NCBI GenBank assembly: GCA_965209015.1
Contig: OZ242367.1
Location: 2,046,001-2,110,000, forward strand
DNA length: 64,000 nucleotides
DNA from: Bin80 sp965209015
GTDB lineage: Bacteria; Bacteroidota; Rhodothermia; Rhodothermales; Bin80
Direction of reading: 5' to 3'
The translations under genes were made by a program, and so were the position numbers. The notes under the pieces were generated by a model. It had not been told where the DNA came from. It saw only the letters and a program-made list of their open reading frames with translations, and made no database searches. This document shows, in pieces, positions 54,801-62,781 of the stretch (the first letter of the stretch is position 1; every line of letters begins with the position of its first letter).

Positions 54801-57772
54801 TCCGAACTGGTTGCCGTATGGATCAGAGTGTAGGTTTCATTGATCGTATTGTCGTCTGGATTGGCTCGAAGGGTAACTTCCTGAGGCTCATTCCAGTTTG
54901 AAGATGTAAAGCTGAACTCTTGCCTCGAAACCATAACTCTCCCCTCCGATTCTGGGATGCTAACGGTCACAGGTCCAGTCGGTGCAGACATTAGCCGAAC
55001 CGTATAGATCTCTGTATCCTCCTCTGTTACTTCCAGCGAAGTGGGAATCAACTCTATCCCGGCAACATCGTTATCAATTATTGTGACCGTTAGGGTTGCG
55101 ATCTTTCCATTGTAATCTGGATCCGAACTGGTTGACGTATGGATCAGGGTAGACATCTCGCTGATAGCATTATCATCAGAGACAGCCTGCACAGTCACCA
55201 CCTGCGGTTGATCCCAATTTGAAGCCAAAAAGATAAGTTCCGGTGGCGAAAATGATACTACATCTTCCGACTCAACAATGTTAACGGTTACCGCCTCAAC
55301 CGGCTGAGACAATAGCCGGACCGAGTAGGTTTCTTCATTTCCCTCCTCTACACTCAACGAGGTAGGAATCAACTCAATCCCCGTAGTCTCATGATCAACC
55401 ACTGCGATCGGTAGGTTTGCCATCTTTCCACTGTAGTCGGGATCCGAACTAGTTGCCGTATGGATCAGAGTGGAAGTTTCAGTGATGGAATTATCGTCTG
55501 TTTGTGCTCGGACGGTCACTTCCTGAAATTTATCCCAATTTGAAGCCGAAAAGCGGAGCACCTGTGGCGAAAATGTTACGACATCTTCTGATTCGACAAT
55601 TCGGATGGTTACATCCTTAGTCGGCTCCGACAGAAGACGGACGGAGTAGTTTTCCGCATCCCCTTCGGTTATATTCAGCGACGAGGAGGAGAAATCAATC
55701 CCTGCAGCATCATTATCGTTGACCTTGACCGTCACCGTCTGGGTAATCCCATTGTAGCCGCCCCCAGTTGCTTCTAACCTGATGGATTCAATTTCATCTA
55801 CTGCATCTACATCTTCAGCTGCAAAAACTGTTATGGACTGTGCTACATTATAGTTTGACCTTGAAAAACGTAGGGACGACCTATCCCGAGTTAAGTCTGG
55901 ATCTTCAAATGATGCAATTCTCACAAGCACGGTGCTTGAGGGTTGAACTGCAAGGTTCACCGAGAACTGAGATCCGCTCCCACCCTCGGAAACAAATACC
56001 TCCGCAGGTGAAACGACAAGTTCTGGCTCATCATCATCCAAAATCGTAATCGCTACTCTTTTTTGCTCACCACCATAGCCACCTCCATTGGCGGACACCG
56101 TAATATTTTGAAATTCATCCAGAAAGTCCTCATCCTGTTGAGCAGTGAACCGCACGGACTGCGGACGATCCCAGTCCGTGCTAGTAAATATTAGGCTAGA
56201 TGGGGATGCGATCAGGTCCCCTTGACGTTCGGAAACTGATACGGTAACATCGTTCGTTCCAATATTTCCCAATGGTTCTCTAGTAAGGCGGATGGAGATG
56301 CTTCTTGATTCCCCCTCTGGTATTCTTAGTGAAGAAGGAGAGACTTCAAGTCTAGGAACATCGTCGTCTTCAATTCTTATGTGAAATCTCGCATATATTC
56401 CCAGAAATAGGTTGTCCTCGCTTGCAGGTTCCGTGACCTGAAGGGTTAATGTAACCTGATCATCTATATCATCTGCGTCATGAGCTGCCTCAAACACCAC
56501 CCTGTTCCCACGCCAACAATATTCGTACAATATGCCTCTACCATTACGGCAACCCATTTCCTGTGACTCTGAAGGGTAACTCACACTTGACGGGGAAACC
56601 GAAATGTCCGTCCCCTCATATCCTGAATAGGTGGCTACGATGACATCAATGTTAGGATGGATTGGTGTATCCCCGAATAGTACCAAGTCAGGTGCAGTAA
56701 TACTCGTTCCCTCTGGAATTAATATCTCATACGGAGGTCGGTCTTCAATCATAATCTCCCTTGAAAATCTGAGACCACTGTACCCTCCTCCCATGGCAGT
56801 GAACAAAAGAGTTACCTGCTCATCCTGAGTATCATCATCATGTTCTGCAAGGAAATAAATTTCCTGAGCTGGCCACCCATCTTCTGCCAGAAATATAAAG
56901 GTCGTTTGATTTGGAGAAATACTTGTCCCCTCATGTCCAGTAAGCGTAACTGTTACATCCCCAGAAGGGGGGCCCAGAAGGGGGATAACGTATGATTGCA
57001 AATCTATATTACCTGAATGACGAGTACCCTCACTCATGGTTACTGGCTCGAGTTCCCAGATTATTTCGTCATCCACGATCTCAACGTCTAATTGATACGG
57101 ATCCCCCTCGTTTTCATTGAAGGTAATGGTCAGAGTTACTTCGTCATTGATTGCATCACTATCATGGTCTGCTGTCAGGGTAATTATTTTATCTTCATAA
57201 TCGGTTGGTGCAACTGGGAAAGTGCTGGGCGTTACGGTGAGATTTGTACCTGAAAAACCGGTAATGATCATGGTTACATCCGTAGAAGGTGCACCATCTA
57301 AAGAAAAAATATATTCTACTGAATTTCCCTCAAGGATCTTGATAGACGGGGGATCATCATTAGCCTTCGCTGTCTGATCCCAAATCTTTTCTCCAAGTTT
57401 CAGTCCCTCGGTTTCGTTGAGTTGACCTAAGATTCCATGGTTCCAAAAAGGACCAATCAGTGTATCAGAGGGAAATGTATGGATTGGCGAATCGGGAATC
57501 CGAAACGGGATCACACCTCCCATATCCGTATTCCATAATTGAGGAATTGGTCCATTCAATTCCTCTGAACCCATACTGAGTTCAATTGAAAATTCGTTCA
57601 AATCCTCATCAAATATGGGCGACCTTGATACTGAATAGTGACCCGTCGCAGCTTTGATTTGGATCTGTGGAACATGATCCTGTCCAACGGAGACAGTGGG
57701 GAGGTAGATTAATAAGAGTCCAAGAACTTGTAGCCCCCGTCTAATAAAGAATGTCACTATATGCTGCTGCAT
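51875..57772 (-). CDS. Giant Calx-beta repeat protein with C-terminal autotransporter-like barrel (paralogue 2)
   Basis: 1965 aa. Same plan as paralogue 1: signal peptide (FFIRRGLQVLGLLLIYLPTV to VGQD), N-terminal EGxS repeats, Calx-beta-type repeats, linker helix VMKAYTARFIRTSTVQIVE at about 1548, and a barrel ending in RGSLRY with terminal Tyr. It has four of the homogeneous 106-residue repeats where paralogue 1 has eight, which accounts for almost all of the 425-residue length difference. The barrel DNA contains a 228-base stretch (52068-52295) identical to 43903-44130, far more conserved than the N-terminal regions, pointing to recent recombination. It is probably transcribed from its own leader upstream of 57772. 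Confidence 0.83.
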   Translation of the reverse strand: MQQHIVTFFIRRGLQVLGLLLIYLPTVSVGQDHVPQIQIKAATGHYSVSRSPIFDEDLNEFSIELSMGSEELNGPIPQLWNTDMGGVIPFRIPDSPIHTFPSDTLIGPFWNHGILGQLNETEGLKLGEKIWDQTAKANDDPPSIKILEGNSVEYIFSLDGAPSTDVTMIITGFSGTNLTVTPSTFPVAPTDYEDKIITLTADHDSDAINDEVTLTITFNENEGDPYQLDVEIVDDEIIWELEPVTMSEGTRHSGNIDLQSYVIPLLGPPSGDVTVTLTGHEGTSISPNQTTFIFLAEDGWPAQEIYFLAEHDDDTQDEQVTLLFTAMGGGYSGLRFSREIMIEDRPPYEILIPEGTSITAPDLVLFGDTPIHPNIDVIVATYSGYEGTDISVSPSSVSYPSESQEMGCRNGRGILYEYCWRGNRVVFEAAHDADDIDDQVTLTLQVTEPASEDNLFLGIYARFHIRIEDDDVPRLEVSPSSLRIPEGESRSISIRLTREPLGNIGTNDVTVSVSERQGDLIASPSSLIFTSTDWDRPQSVRFTAQQDEDFLDEFQNITVSANGGGYGGEQKRVAITILDDDEPELVVSPAEVFVSEGGSGSQFSVNLAVQPSSTVLVRIASFEDPDLTRDRSSLRFSRSNYNVAQSITVFAAEDVDAVDEIESIRLEATGGGYNGITQTVTVKVNDNDAAGIDFSSSSLNITEGDAENYSVRLLSEPTKDVTIRIVESEDVVTFSPQVLRFSASNWDKFQEVTVRAQTDDNSITETSTLIHTATSSDPDYSGKMANLPIAVVDHETTGIELIPTSLSVEEGNEETYSVRLLSQPVEAVTVNIVESEDVVSFSPPELIFLASNWDQPQVVTVQAVSDDNAISEMSTLIHTSTSSDPDYNGKIATLTVTIIDNDVAGIELIPTSLEVTEEDTEIYTVRLMSAPTGPVTVSIPESEGRVMVSRQEFSFTSSNWNEPQEVTLRANPDDNTINETYTLIHTATSSDPSYNRKTASLSVTVIDNDAAEIQLIPTSLNVTEGDTQIYSVRLQTEPSEPVAVNITESGGVVTVLPLMLRFTSSNWSELQEVTVQSDPDDNTINEVITLIHTASSVDPDYNGKTATLPVTVIDGDRLNLVVNPTELTIEEGTSKEFTVQLSSPSAVPVTVQIPMFTNQDLTHDQSTLTFTSSTWDEPQTVTVSANKDDDAENEDPETLTLTAAGGEYDGITGMVTVTVEDTNQKGILLNPLSLYLEEGGPADTYTVELQSAPTSTMTITVTGHSNKVTLDQESLTFTPSNWNDPQTVTIQALDDQDTDNEQFMLTHSASGGGYDDETASLEVRINDLGILTISIFDAEVSEGGGYVDLQVELSQPVDQLVSVMYQAVAEDAEAGSDYQDSRGIVLFSSGSTKGRIRLDILDDEVPEPDETFAVVLRNARNAEILRGTGRVTILDNDGGLIVWIDDEVALEEDGMVQFSVHLSQPSADPVMVSYRTENGTAIAGEDYQATSGVLMFAPGTIKEEIVVELLTDEFDWREETFTVHLQSLGKTQIEKGVAVATIQEAASVSSEVMKAYTARFIRTSTVQIVEALHQRFQSRTGASSCSAGERMVLAQMWGTTSGWEPSLSELLSGCHLSGTLPGGGLSVWGRGSFTRFNGQGEDALRLRADVTTAMVGMDYTWQRGWLAGLLVSHSQGDGSFDVFEESGDVHSGLTGLVPYISIQKADWGAWMAMGYGQGRTEVQELEGDLVSMFGAAGAHGEWASNASVGLTVHGDILYSGAEVDEHAVSVQVYRVRAGLGSDLRISKVIRPYVEANIRRDGGSAETGTGLELGGGIRLAYPAWRLRGEMRTQGLVIHSANGFTEWGLSGLVQFGDGPEGLVVSVRPSWGPNQGGVLLRQKAIHETTSVGTNHNQIKMEMAYGLPFQAGVMRSVAGMTQLFTGRMYRLGVELQPWEYVNVSMFGVTYPNANSQRGIGLNLRGSLRY

Positions 57773-58063
57773 GCGTCAGATGAGGGAATTCACCAACTAC
57801 TGGCGACAGACATACTACGAATTAACTCGCTTTATGAGTAAGTTTTCAAAAAATATATCCAATAATCAAGAAGATATTCACAACCATTCTACGCGTTACA
57901 GTTGTGATAACTCGGGAGTACTATAAAATGTTTGATTCCTTTGCTTATTCCGACGTATTGGGACACCCATCCCGATCGAACTGAGCACCCCAATTGGATG
58001 CAACTGAGCCACGCAATCTATAGGAGGTGAGCCACCTATTTTCCGTGTCGGTGAGTGTCATGA
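57773..58063. other. Duplicated leader and IS21-like end
   Basis: 57773-57935 match the leader of paralogue 1 (agaattcag/ca, atgagcaagttt, gttacgaatg/tgtaataactcg, cactgtaaaatgttt). The match stops near 57940. Then ctgagca, actgagccac, ggtgagccacc and ggtgagtg boxes recur about every 20-25 bp (57985-58055), as in the multiple end repeats of IS21-family elements, next to the istB 3' end. Confidence 0.5.
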
Positions 58064-58505
58064 TTAGTAGGGTTCAAGTTCAAATTCTTGCTGTCCTTGT
58101 ACCTTCCGCGTCGACTCCCCAGACAGGTTAATTTTGTGTGCATTGTTGACCAGTCGGTATATGATTGCGTTCGCCAACGTTGTATCTTCCATGATTTCGT
58201 ACTATTTCTCCAACGGAGTTTGACTGGTCACAATTGTAGAGCGTACGGTGTAGCGATCATCCAGTAGTTCCATCAAGTCCCACTGTTGCATCGGATTGAT
58301 TCGGTGGAGCACCAATACATCCATGCGTGCGAGCTGTTTGAATTCTTTTAAGTATGTTCCTTCTTCCCGGGCAATCTGGATCGTCTCTAAGAATTGAGAG
58401 AGTCACGTATAGCGGGTTTTGAAGTTTTCAAAACAAGCTCTATGCGCCAGTGCACAGGCAACGTAGCTTTTGCCTCTCCCATTGAAACTAATAGAGTTTA
58501 CTTCT
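58064..58505 (-). pseudogene. istB: IS21-family istB remnant
   Basis: Reading on the minus strand from about 58505 gives ISFNGRGKSYVACALAH, the altered Walker A region of the IstB ATPase, then FKTRYT-stop-LSQFLETIQIAREEGTYL, a shortened Walker B region, ELLDDRYTVRSTIVTSQTPLEK-stop-YEIMEDTTLANAIIYRL and NNAHKINLSGESTRK, ending with TAA at 58064-58066. Two internal stops (TGA and TAG) and a small deletion after LVLHR show decay. The istA partner and N-terminal part of istB are absent. Confidence 0.82.
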
Positions 58506-58664
58506 CCGCGTCAAAATCTCGGACTTACAGACTCAGATGCAAAGCATGCCTACATGATTTTGGTGATATGGGGATGCAAAGTATAGGTGTATCTGAGGTT
58601 CGTTTAGACTCCTACAAGGTAGAAACCCCTTACACAAAAATCACCAAATCTGTGATGGAAACGG

Positions 58665-58835
58665 GAGAGTAAGAAAGCTGAATTGATATCTGGTCAACTG
58701 CAACGGACCCAGTGAATCTCATAGACCATTTCACACGAAGAAAAGCGGCCTCAACCATAGCATAAAAGGAGAGTCCGTAACTTTAAGGCACCAAGAAATG
58801 GTAAATTTGGATCAAGTAGAAACCATTACTGTGGG
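58665..58835 (-). repeat. Dispersed repeat, copy C
   Basis: Weaker match to copies A and B (gtgaatctca, a taaa-ggagag block, aaggcaccaagaaatgg). It ends about 10 bp from the stop codon of the M78-like gene, again on the 3' side of a minus-strand gene. Degenerate, no coding frame. Confidence 0.45.
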
Positions 58836-60091
58836 TAAGGGGAGATCCTAGCAATTTCGTGATTTTGGATTTGCCACTGGACAGTAAATTCGGACACACC
58901 AAGCTCTTCAGCAAGGTCATAAATCTGGTCATGTTCAATGTTACTTTGCGTACCTACTTTATGTCTAAGCCACTCACTTGGTGCAAGTAATTCCGCAGCA
59001 AAGGATCTTGCACGAGACTGTTCGGGAGTTCGCAACTTACTCAAAATGGACGGTCCGTTCCCTGTACGTGCAATAAAATGTCCCAAGGCACGCGCAAGAA
59101 GAAACTTCTTACCCGTATCCCGCTTTTGAACAACCACACATGAGGGGCTATGCTCCCCTAAGCAACCTTCTATACGGGATGAAGGTGACACCGTTTCTGA
59201 GTTCCAGATGCTATAATCACCAACAAAAGAAAAGGGACCTGGATTGAGACCAAGTTCACGCAGAACGGTACGTGCATCTTGTTCTCCCGCCTCCCATGGG
59301 TATTGAGAGTTTGATAAGTTCTTTTGAACGGCTTTTTTTACTTCCCCCCATACTGCATTGTTTGGTTTGTTTGCAGACGCAAGAGATCTTTTGAGCCATT
59401 CGTGTGTCTGCCCCAAAGTTGTTCCGTCCGAAGCCAGCATTAATTCTTCACGAATCAACGGGTGCGCCTCATTCCAAACAGTGGTCACTTGATCAGCCAG
59501 TTCCGGTTCAATGTCAAAAGGATCAAGTCCCAACATAGCCGTTGCTCGGCAGAATTCTTTCTCATCATCATCAAGCACTTTGCTAATCACTTCCCACTCC
59601 TTAATCCAAGGTACGTCTCTCACATTTTTTTTCCTAAGCCGAGAGATGACATCTTCTACAAGAACTTTCAATTCCTCTTGCAAGGCAACAGTTTCAAACG
59701 TTTGTTCACCTGCGAACAGAAACTGTATGCTCGCATGCTCGGCATACCATCTTTCGTACGAAACCACCACATATCTCCCCTCAGGGCGGAAAACAATACG
59801 AGGAAATACAAATCCATTACCCGCATAGGAAAGGTCGTGTCTTGATGAGAAACCTGAACGCGATAGGCCATCCACCGTATCCGCTTCATGGTACAGATAC
59901 CACCAATTCACAACGACCCATTCGGCAACATGGGACATAGGTACCTCAATGTACTCATGATATTTATTTCCGGCTCGTAAGCAAGTAGCAATCTCGTCAC
60001 CTATGTTGATCGTAAGGCGAGCCATCGTGTTATGGGCAATGGGATCTGGATACGGTGGTGCATCAACCCATTTGTAATCAAACAACGACAT
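58826..60091 (-). CDS. Large ImmA/IrrE (M78)-like protein with degenerate metal site
   Basis: 421 aa, no signal peptide. The N-terminal ~160 residues form a separate domain (VPMSHVAEWVVVNWWYLYHEA, RHDLSYAGNGFVFPRIVFR). The C-terminal part resembles M78 ImmA/IrrE peptidases: FLLARALGHFIA at about 328-339 in place of the HExxH helix, then RSFAAELLAPSEWLRHKVG and LAEELGVSEFTVQWQI. The first His and the Glu of HExxH are missing, so zinc peptidase activity is doubtful. Its start codon was once overlapped by the stop of the small gene now ending at 61511 (TAATG), before the ISL3 insertion. Function unknown. Confidence 0.7.
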   Translation of the reverse strand: MSLFDYKWVDAPPYPDPIAHNTMARLTINIGDEIATCLRAGNKYHEYIEVPMSHVAEWVVVNWWYLYHEADTVDGLSRSGFSSRHDLSYAGNGFVFPRIVFRPEGRYVVVSYERWYAEHASIQFLFAGEQTFETVALQEELKVLVEDVISRLRKKNVRDVPWIKEWEVISKVLDDDEKEFCRATAMLGLDPFDIEPELADQVTTVWNEAHPLIREELMLASDGTTLGQTHEWLKRSLASANKPNNAVWGEVKKAVQKNLSNSQYPWEAGEQDARTVLRELGLNPGPFSFVGDYSIWNSETVSPSSRIEGCLGEHSPSCVVVQKRDTGKKFLLARALGHFIARTGNGPSILSKLRTPEQSRARSFAAELLAPSEWLRHKVGTQSNIEHDQIYDLAEELGVSEFTVQWQIQNHEIARISPYPQ

Positions 60092-60103
60092 TACTTCATT
60101 CCT

Positions 60104-60111
60104 ATAATTTT
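60104..60111. repeat. ISL3 target duplication, left copy
   Basis: ataatttt directly before the left inverted repeat; identical to 61527-61534. Confidence 0.9.
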
Positions 60112-61526
60112 GGGTCTACAGCATTTTAAGTGGGCAAGGCCCTGGAATTAGGATAAACGGTCATGAGATGGATTGGGTTCAGAGTCGATTTTGATGTTTA
60201 TTTTATGGGTAGATACGCGATCCATTTTCATTAACCAATCAACCAATTTATCGATTCATGGCGATACAAATTCAAGATCTTAGTGAGCTCTTCGGTATAG
60301 GCTCTTCGTGGGAGGTATCGGAGATCACCTATGATTCCGAGGAGTTGACGGCGGAGATCCATGTCATCTATTCAGAGGATTTGGTGTTACGTTGTCCCGA
60401 GTGTGGGAAAGCCTGTCCGGGTTACGACCATCGTCGTCGGAAGTGGCGTCATACGCGAATCTGTGACTATCACACGCATGTGGTAGCGAGGGTTCCTCGC
60501 GTGCAGTGTTCGGAGCATGGGATCAAGACGGTATCGGTGCCATGGGCGGATGCGCGGGTGCAGTTTACGACCGGATTTGAGGCGCGTGTGATTGACTGGT
60601 CCGAGGATGCGGGCAGTCTATCCACGGTGGCAACTCGACTGAAGGTGAGTTGGAGAATGATCTCCAATATCATGGAACGTGCGGTCAAGCGAGGGCTTGC
60701 TCGTAGAGAGGAAGAGAAGACGGAACACATCTGTGTGGATGAAATTGCCTTTACAAAAGGGCACAACTACGTTACGATAGTGGGGAATCCGAAAACGGGG
60801 CATGTATTGCATGTCGCGGATGAACGGAAGAAAGAAAGTCTGGAAAGCTATTATGCTTCCCGTTCCCCTGCGCAACTGAAAGCCCTCAAAAGCTTGAGTA
60901 TGGATATGTGGCCCGCGTTCATCTCCGCTACACTCAAATGGGTTCCTGACGCAGAAACAAAGATTGCATTTGATCGCTTTCATGTAGCCAGATATATAGG
61001 AGGTGCAGTAGATAAAGTTCGGAAACAGGAGAATCGAGAATTGCGGAAGGAAGGGAGTCTGGATCTCACAGGGACCAAGTATGTATGGCTAACCAATCCG
61101 CAGAATATGTCGGTCAAGCAAAAGAAACGATTCCAAGCGTTAAAGAAGAGTTCGCTGAGAACGGCTCGGGCTTGGGCAATCAAAGACCTGTCCCAGAGAC
61201 TCTGGCACTATAAGAGCCGAACGTGGGCACGCAAAGGTTGGACGCGCTGGTTGAGTTGGGCCATGCGCTGTAGACTTGCTCCCATGAAAGAGGCCGCGAA
61301 GACCGTCAAAAAACATCTATGGGGGATCATCAATGCCATTGTTCTCAAAGTCAGCAATGGGCCAGCGGAAAGTATCAATAGTAGGATCAAAAGCATCAAG
61401 GTCCGTGCCCGGGGATACCGAAATAAACAGCGGTTCGCCACTGCGATTTACTTCTATCTCGGAGGGTTGGATATGTATCCAGAAGGCTACCGAAATTAAT
61501 TAACCCACTCTTAAGTGCGAAGAGCC
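60112..61526 (+). mobile_element. ISL3-family insertion sequence
   Basis: 1415 bp. The left end begins GGGTCTACAGCATTTTAAG and the right end, reverse-complemented, GGCTCTTCGCACTTAAGAG; they match imperfectly over about 24 bases. Both are flanked by ataatttt, an 8-bp target duplication as expected for ISL3. It contains one intact transposase gene. The perfect duplication and intact gene suggest a recent insertion. Confidence 0.92.
60258..61499 (+). CDS. ISL3-family transposase
   Basis: 413 aa. N-terminal zinc-binding segment (LRCPECGKACPGYDHRRRKW, then RVQCSEHG), a helix-turn-helix region, and the DDE catalytic domain: CVDEIAFTKGHNYVTIV, SLSMDMWPAF, FDRFHVARYI and the C-terminal GPAESINSRIKSIKVRARGY. 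The length is normal. Catalyses transposition of the surrounding element. Intact frame. Confidence 0.95.
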   Translation: MAIQIQDLSELFGIGSSWEVSEITYDSEELTAEIHVIYSEDLVLRCPECGKACPGYDHRRRKWRHTRICDYHTHVVARVPRVQCSEHGIKTVSVPWADARVQFTTGFEARVIDWSEDAGSLSTVATRLKVSWRMISNIMERAVKRGLARREEEKTEHICVDEIAFTKGHNYVTIVGNPKTGHVLHVADERKKESLESYYASRSPAQLKALKSLSMDMWPAFISATLKWVPDAETKIAFDRFHVARYIGGAVDKVRKQENRELRKEGSLDLTGTKYVWLTNPQNMSVKQKKRFQALKKSSLRTARAWAIKDLSQRLWHYKSRTWARKGWTRWLSWAMRCRLAPMKEAAKTVKKHLWGIINAIVLKVSNGPAESINSRIKSIKVRARGYRNKQRFATAIYFYLGGLDMYPEGYRN

Positions 61527-61912
61527 ATAATTTTATCGTGAGGCCCAAGGGGAAACCCGTGATATTCACATGAACCTTGACCGGATTGCCTTGCCTCAAA
61601 TAACCTTCCATCTTCCTCATGCCATACGACACGGGGAAAACCACCGTCAAATTCGCCGAAATTTCCTTGACGGATGGCATTGCGGAGCCAACCTTCAACT
61701 CGGGCTAGATCTTTCTGCAAATTCCTTGGACATGCGGTCTTGCCCGGTCTGTTCTGTGGAGGTATCCCTTTAATACGCATGGTCCTATGGTATGGACTAC
61801 CGACATAGCGACATTCATTAGCAACGACTTCAAGGTCTACCTCGGAGGGCGGAGACACTACCCTGCGCACTCTAGGTTTTAGACGCCTGTAGTTTGTTCG
61901 TTTGGCTGGCAT
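61511..61912 (-). CDS. Small basic protein of the IS-split module (C-terminus altered by ISL3)
   Basis: 133 aa. N-terminus KRTNYRRLKPRVRRVV is very basic. Other segments: CRYVGSPYHRT, LRNAIRQGNFGEFDGGFPR, VVWHEEDGRLFEAR and CEYHGFPLGPHD. No domain was recognised. The last five residues (129-133, MALRT) and the stop come from the ISL3 right end; without it the frame reads IIGMK-stop overlapping the ATG of the 421-aa M78-like gene. The original product was 132 aa. The two proteins probably work together; a toxin-antitoxin, defence or regulatory pair is possible but only inferred. Confidence 0.72.
   Translation of the reverse strand: MPAKRTNYRRLKPRVRRVVSPPSEVDLEVVANECRYVGSPYHRTMRIKGIPPQNRPGKTACPRNLQKDLARVEGWLRNAIRQGNFGEFDGGFPRVVWHEEDGRLFEARQSGQGSCEYHGFPLGPHDKIMALRT
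61527..61534. repeat. ISL3 target duplication, right copy
   Basis: ataatttt directly after the right inverted repeat; identical to 60104-60111. Confidence 0.9.
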
Positions 61913-62020
61913 TTTGGGGTATAACTAAAAGAAAAACGACAGAATATACTGATTTTTAAGAACATAATACGCAACTCCGCTCTGCTAGGACAGTACGGCT
62001 TTGAATCAAAATAGTTATGC

Positions 62021-62045
62021 AAGAACTGATGGACCATCAGTTCTT
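62021..62045. promoter_or_regulatory. Perfect 12-bp inverted repeat, possible operator
   Basis: aagaactgatgg (62021-62032), one base, then ccatcagttctt (62034-62045): a perfect dyad, 109 bp upstream of the small basic gene's start. Size and symmetry suit a dimeric repressor site; no T-run favours a terminator. Confidence 0.5.
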
Positions 62046-62311
62046 TGTACGCTCACGTTGCCGCCCTGTCCTGATATCTAAAACAGATCCTCATGAATAC
62101 AGAGATTGCTTCAGGACAGAAATCATGCCCATACAGGAAATGTCGTAAATCATTACGCCAAACCCGCAAGCCATCAATAGGAACCAGTGGCCTTTAGTTC
62201 AGGAACATGAATGCCAAGAGGGATGCTGGACCGTAACGCGAAACATCGTGATCGTGATATATGATAGAGAGCTGTAAAACCCATTGGTAGTGAAGGTTCA
62301 TGAAGGGTACC

Positions 62312-62350
62312 AGAGCAGTACCTGACTTCATCTTCTCTCCGATAGTCACA
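62312..62350. repeat. 39-bp direct repeat, copy 1
   Basis: Matches 62389-62427 with one difference (agtacc versus agtatc). The copies are separated by 38 bp. Only two units are present. Confidence 0.75.
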
Positions 62351-62388
62351 TATCAAGCAATCGACGCCGTAAACGCGTCCTCACTCAA

Positions 62389-62427
62389 AGAGCAGTATCT
62401 GACTTCATCTTCTCTCCGATAGTCACA
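62389..62427. repeat. 39-bp direct repeat, copy 2
   Basis: Second unit of the pair starting at 62312; ends in gatagtcaca like the first. Confidence 0.75.
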
Positions 62428-62781
62428 GAAAATCCATGATCAAGGATATACTGCTGAGTTCAAATAGATCTGATTAAAAAATACCCTGCGAGGCTTGTCA
62501 TGGTTGCACGACCAAAAATACAGATACGCCCTGACTATCTTGACAGAACAGAACATGGGACGTAGTGCATTCCCCCTGTGCCACATGTACCAACAATGAA
62601 GCCCGGGCTCCTTCTCCGATCAAGCGTTGAGAAAAATGGTTCCCTTTGGACAGATATTCGTTGAGTTGGAAGACCACACACTTCAGAATGTTTTACCAAG
62701 CACGAAACCGTAGAATACCGATGAGTGAGTACAATTCTAGAGTACTTGGAGCCATCCAAGATCTGGTTTGATATCTACCTC

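Larger units (their letters stand above)
61913..62781. other. Gene-free region upstream of the IS-split module
   Basis: 869 bp. It holds the perfect palindrome at 62021-62045 and a 39-bp direct repeat pair (62312-62350, 62389-62427). Minus-strand frames around 62540-62740 (for example FQLNEYLSKGNHFSQRLI) might be remnants of a lost gene, but no family was recognised. The promoter of the module must lie in its left part. Confidence 0.5.

Noticed and set aside
62312..62427. CRISPR mini-array.
   Set aside because: Only two repeats, no palindromic repeat structure and no cas genes in the window.
62535..62759. 74-codon minus-strand frame upstream of the module.
   Set aside because: Cys- and Arg-rich shadow-like composition; another frame looks equally protein-like, so neither is supported.
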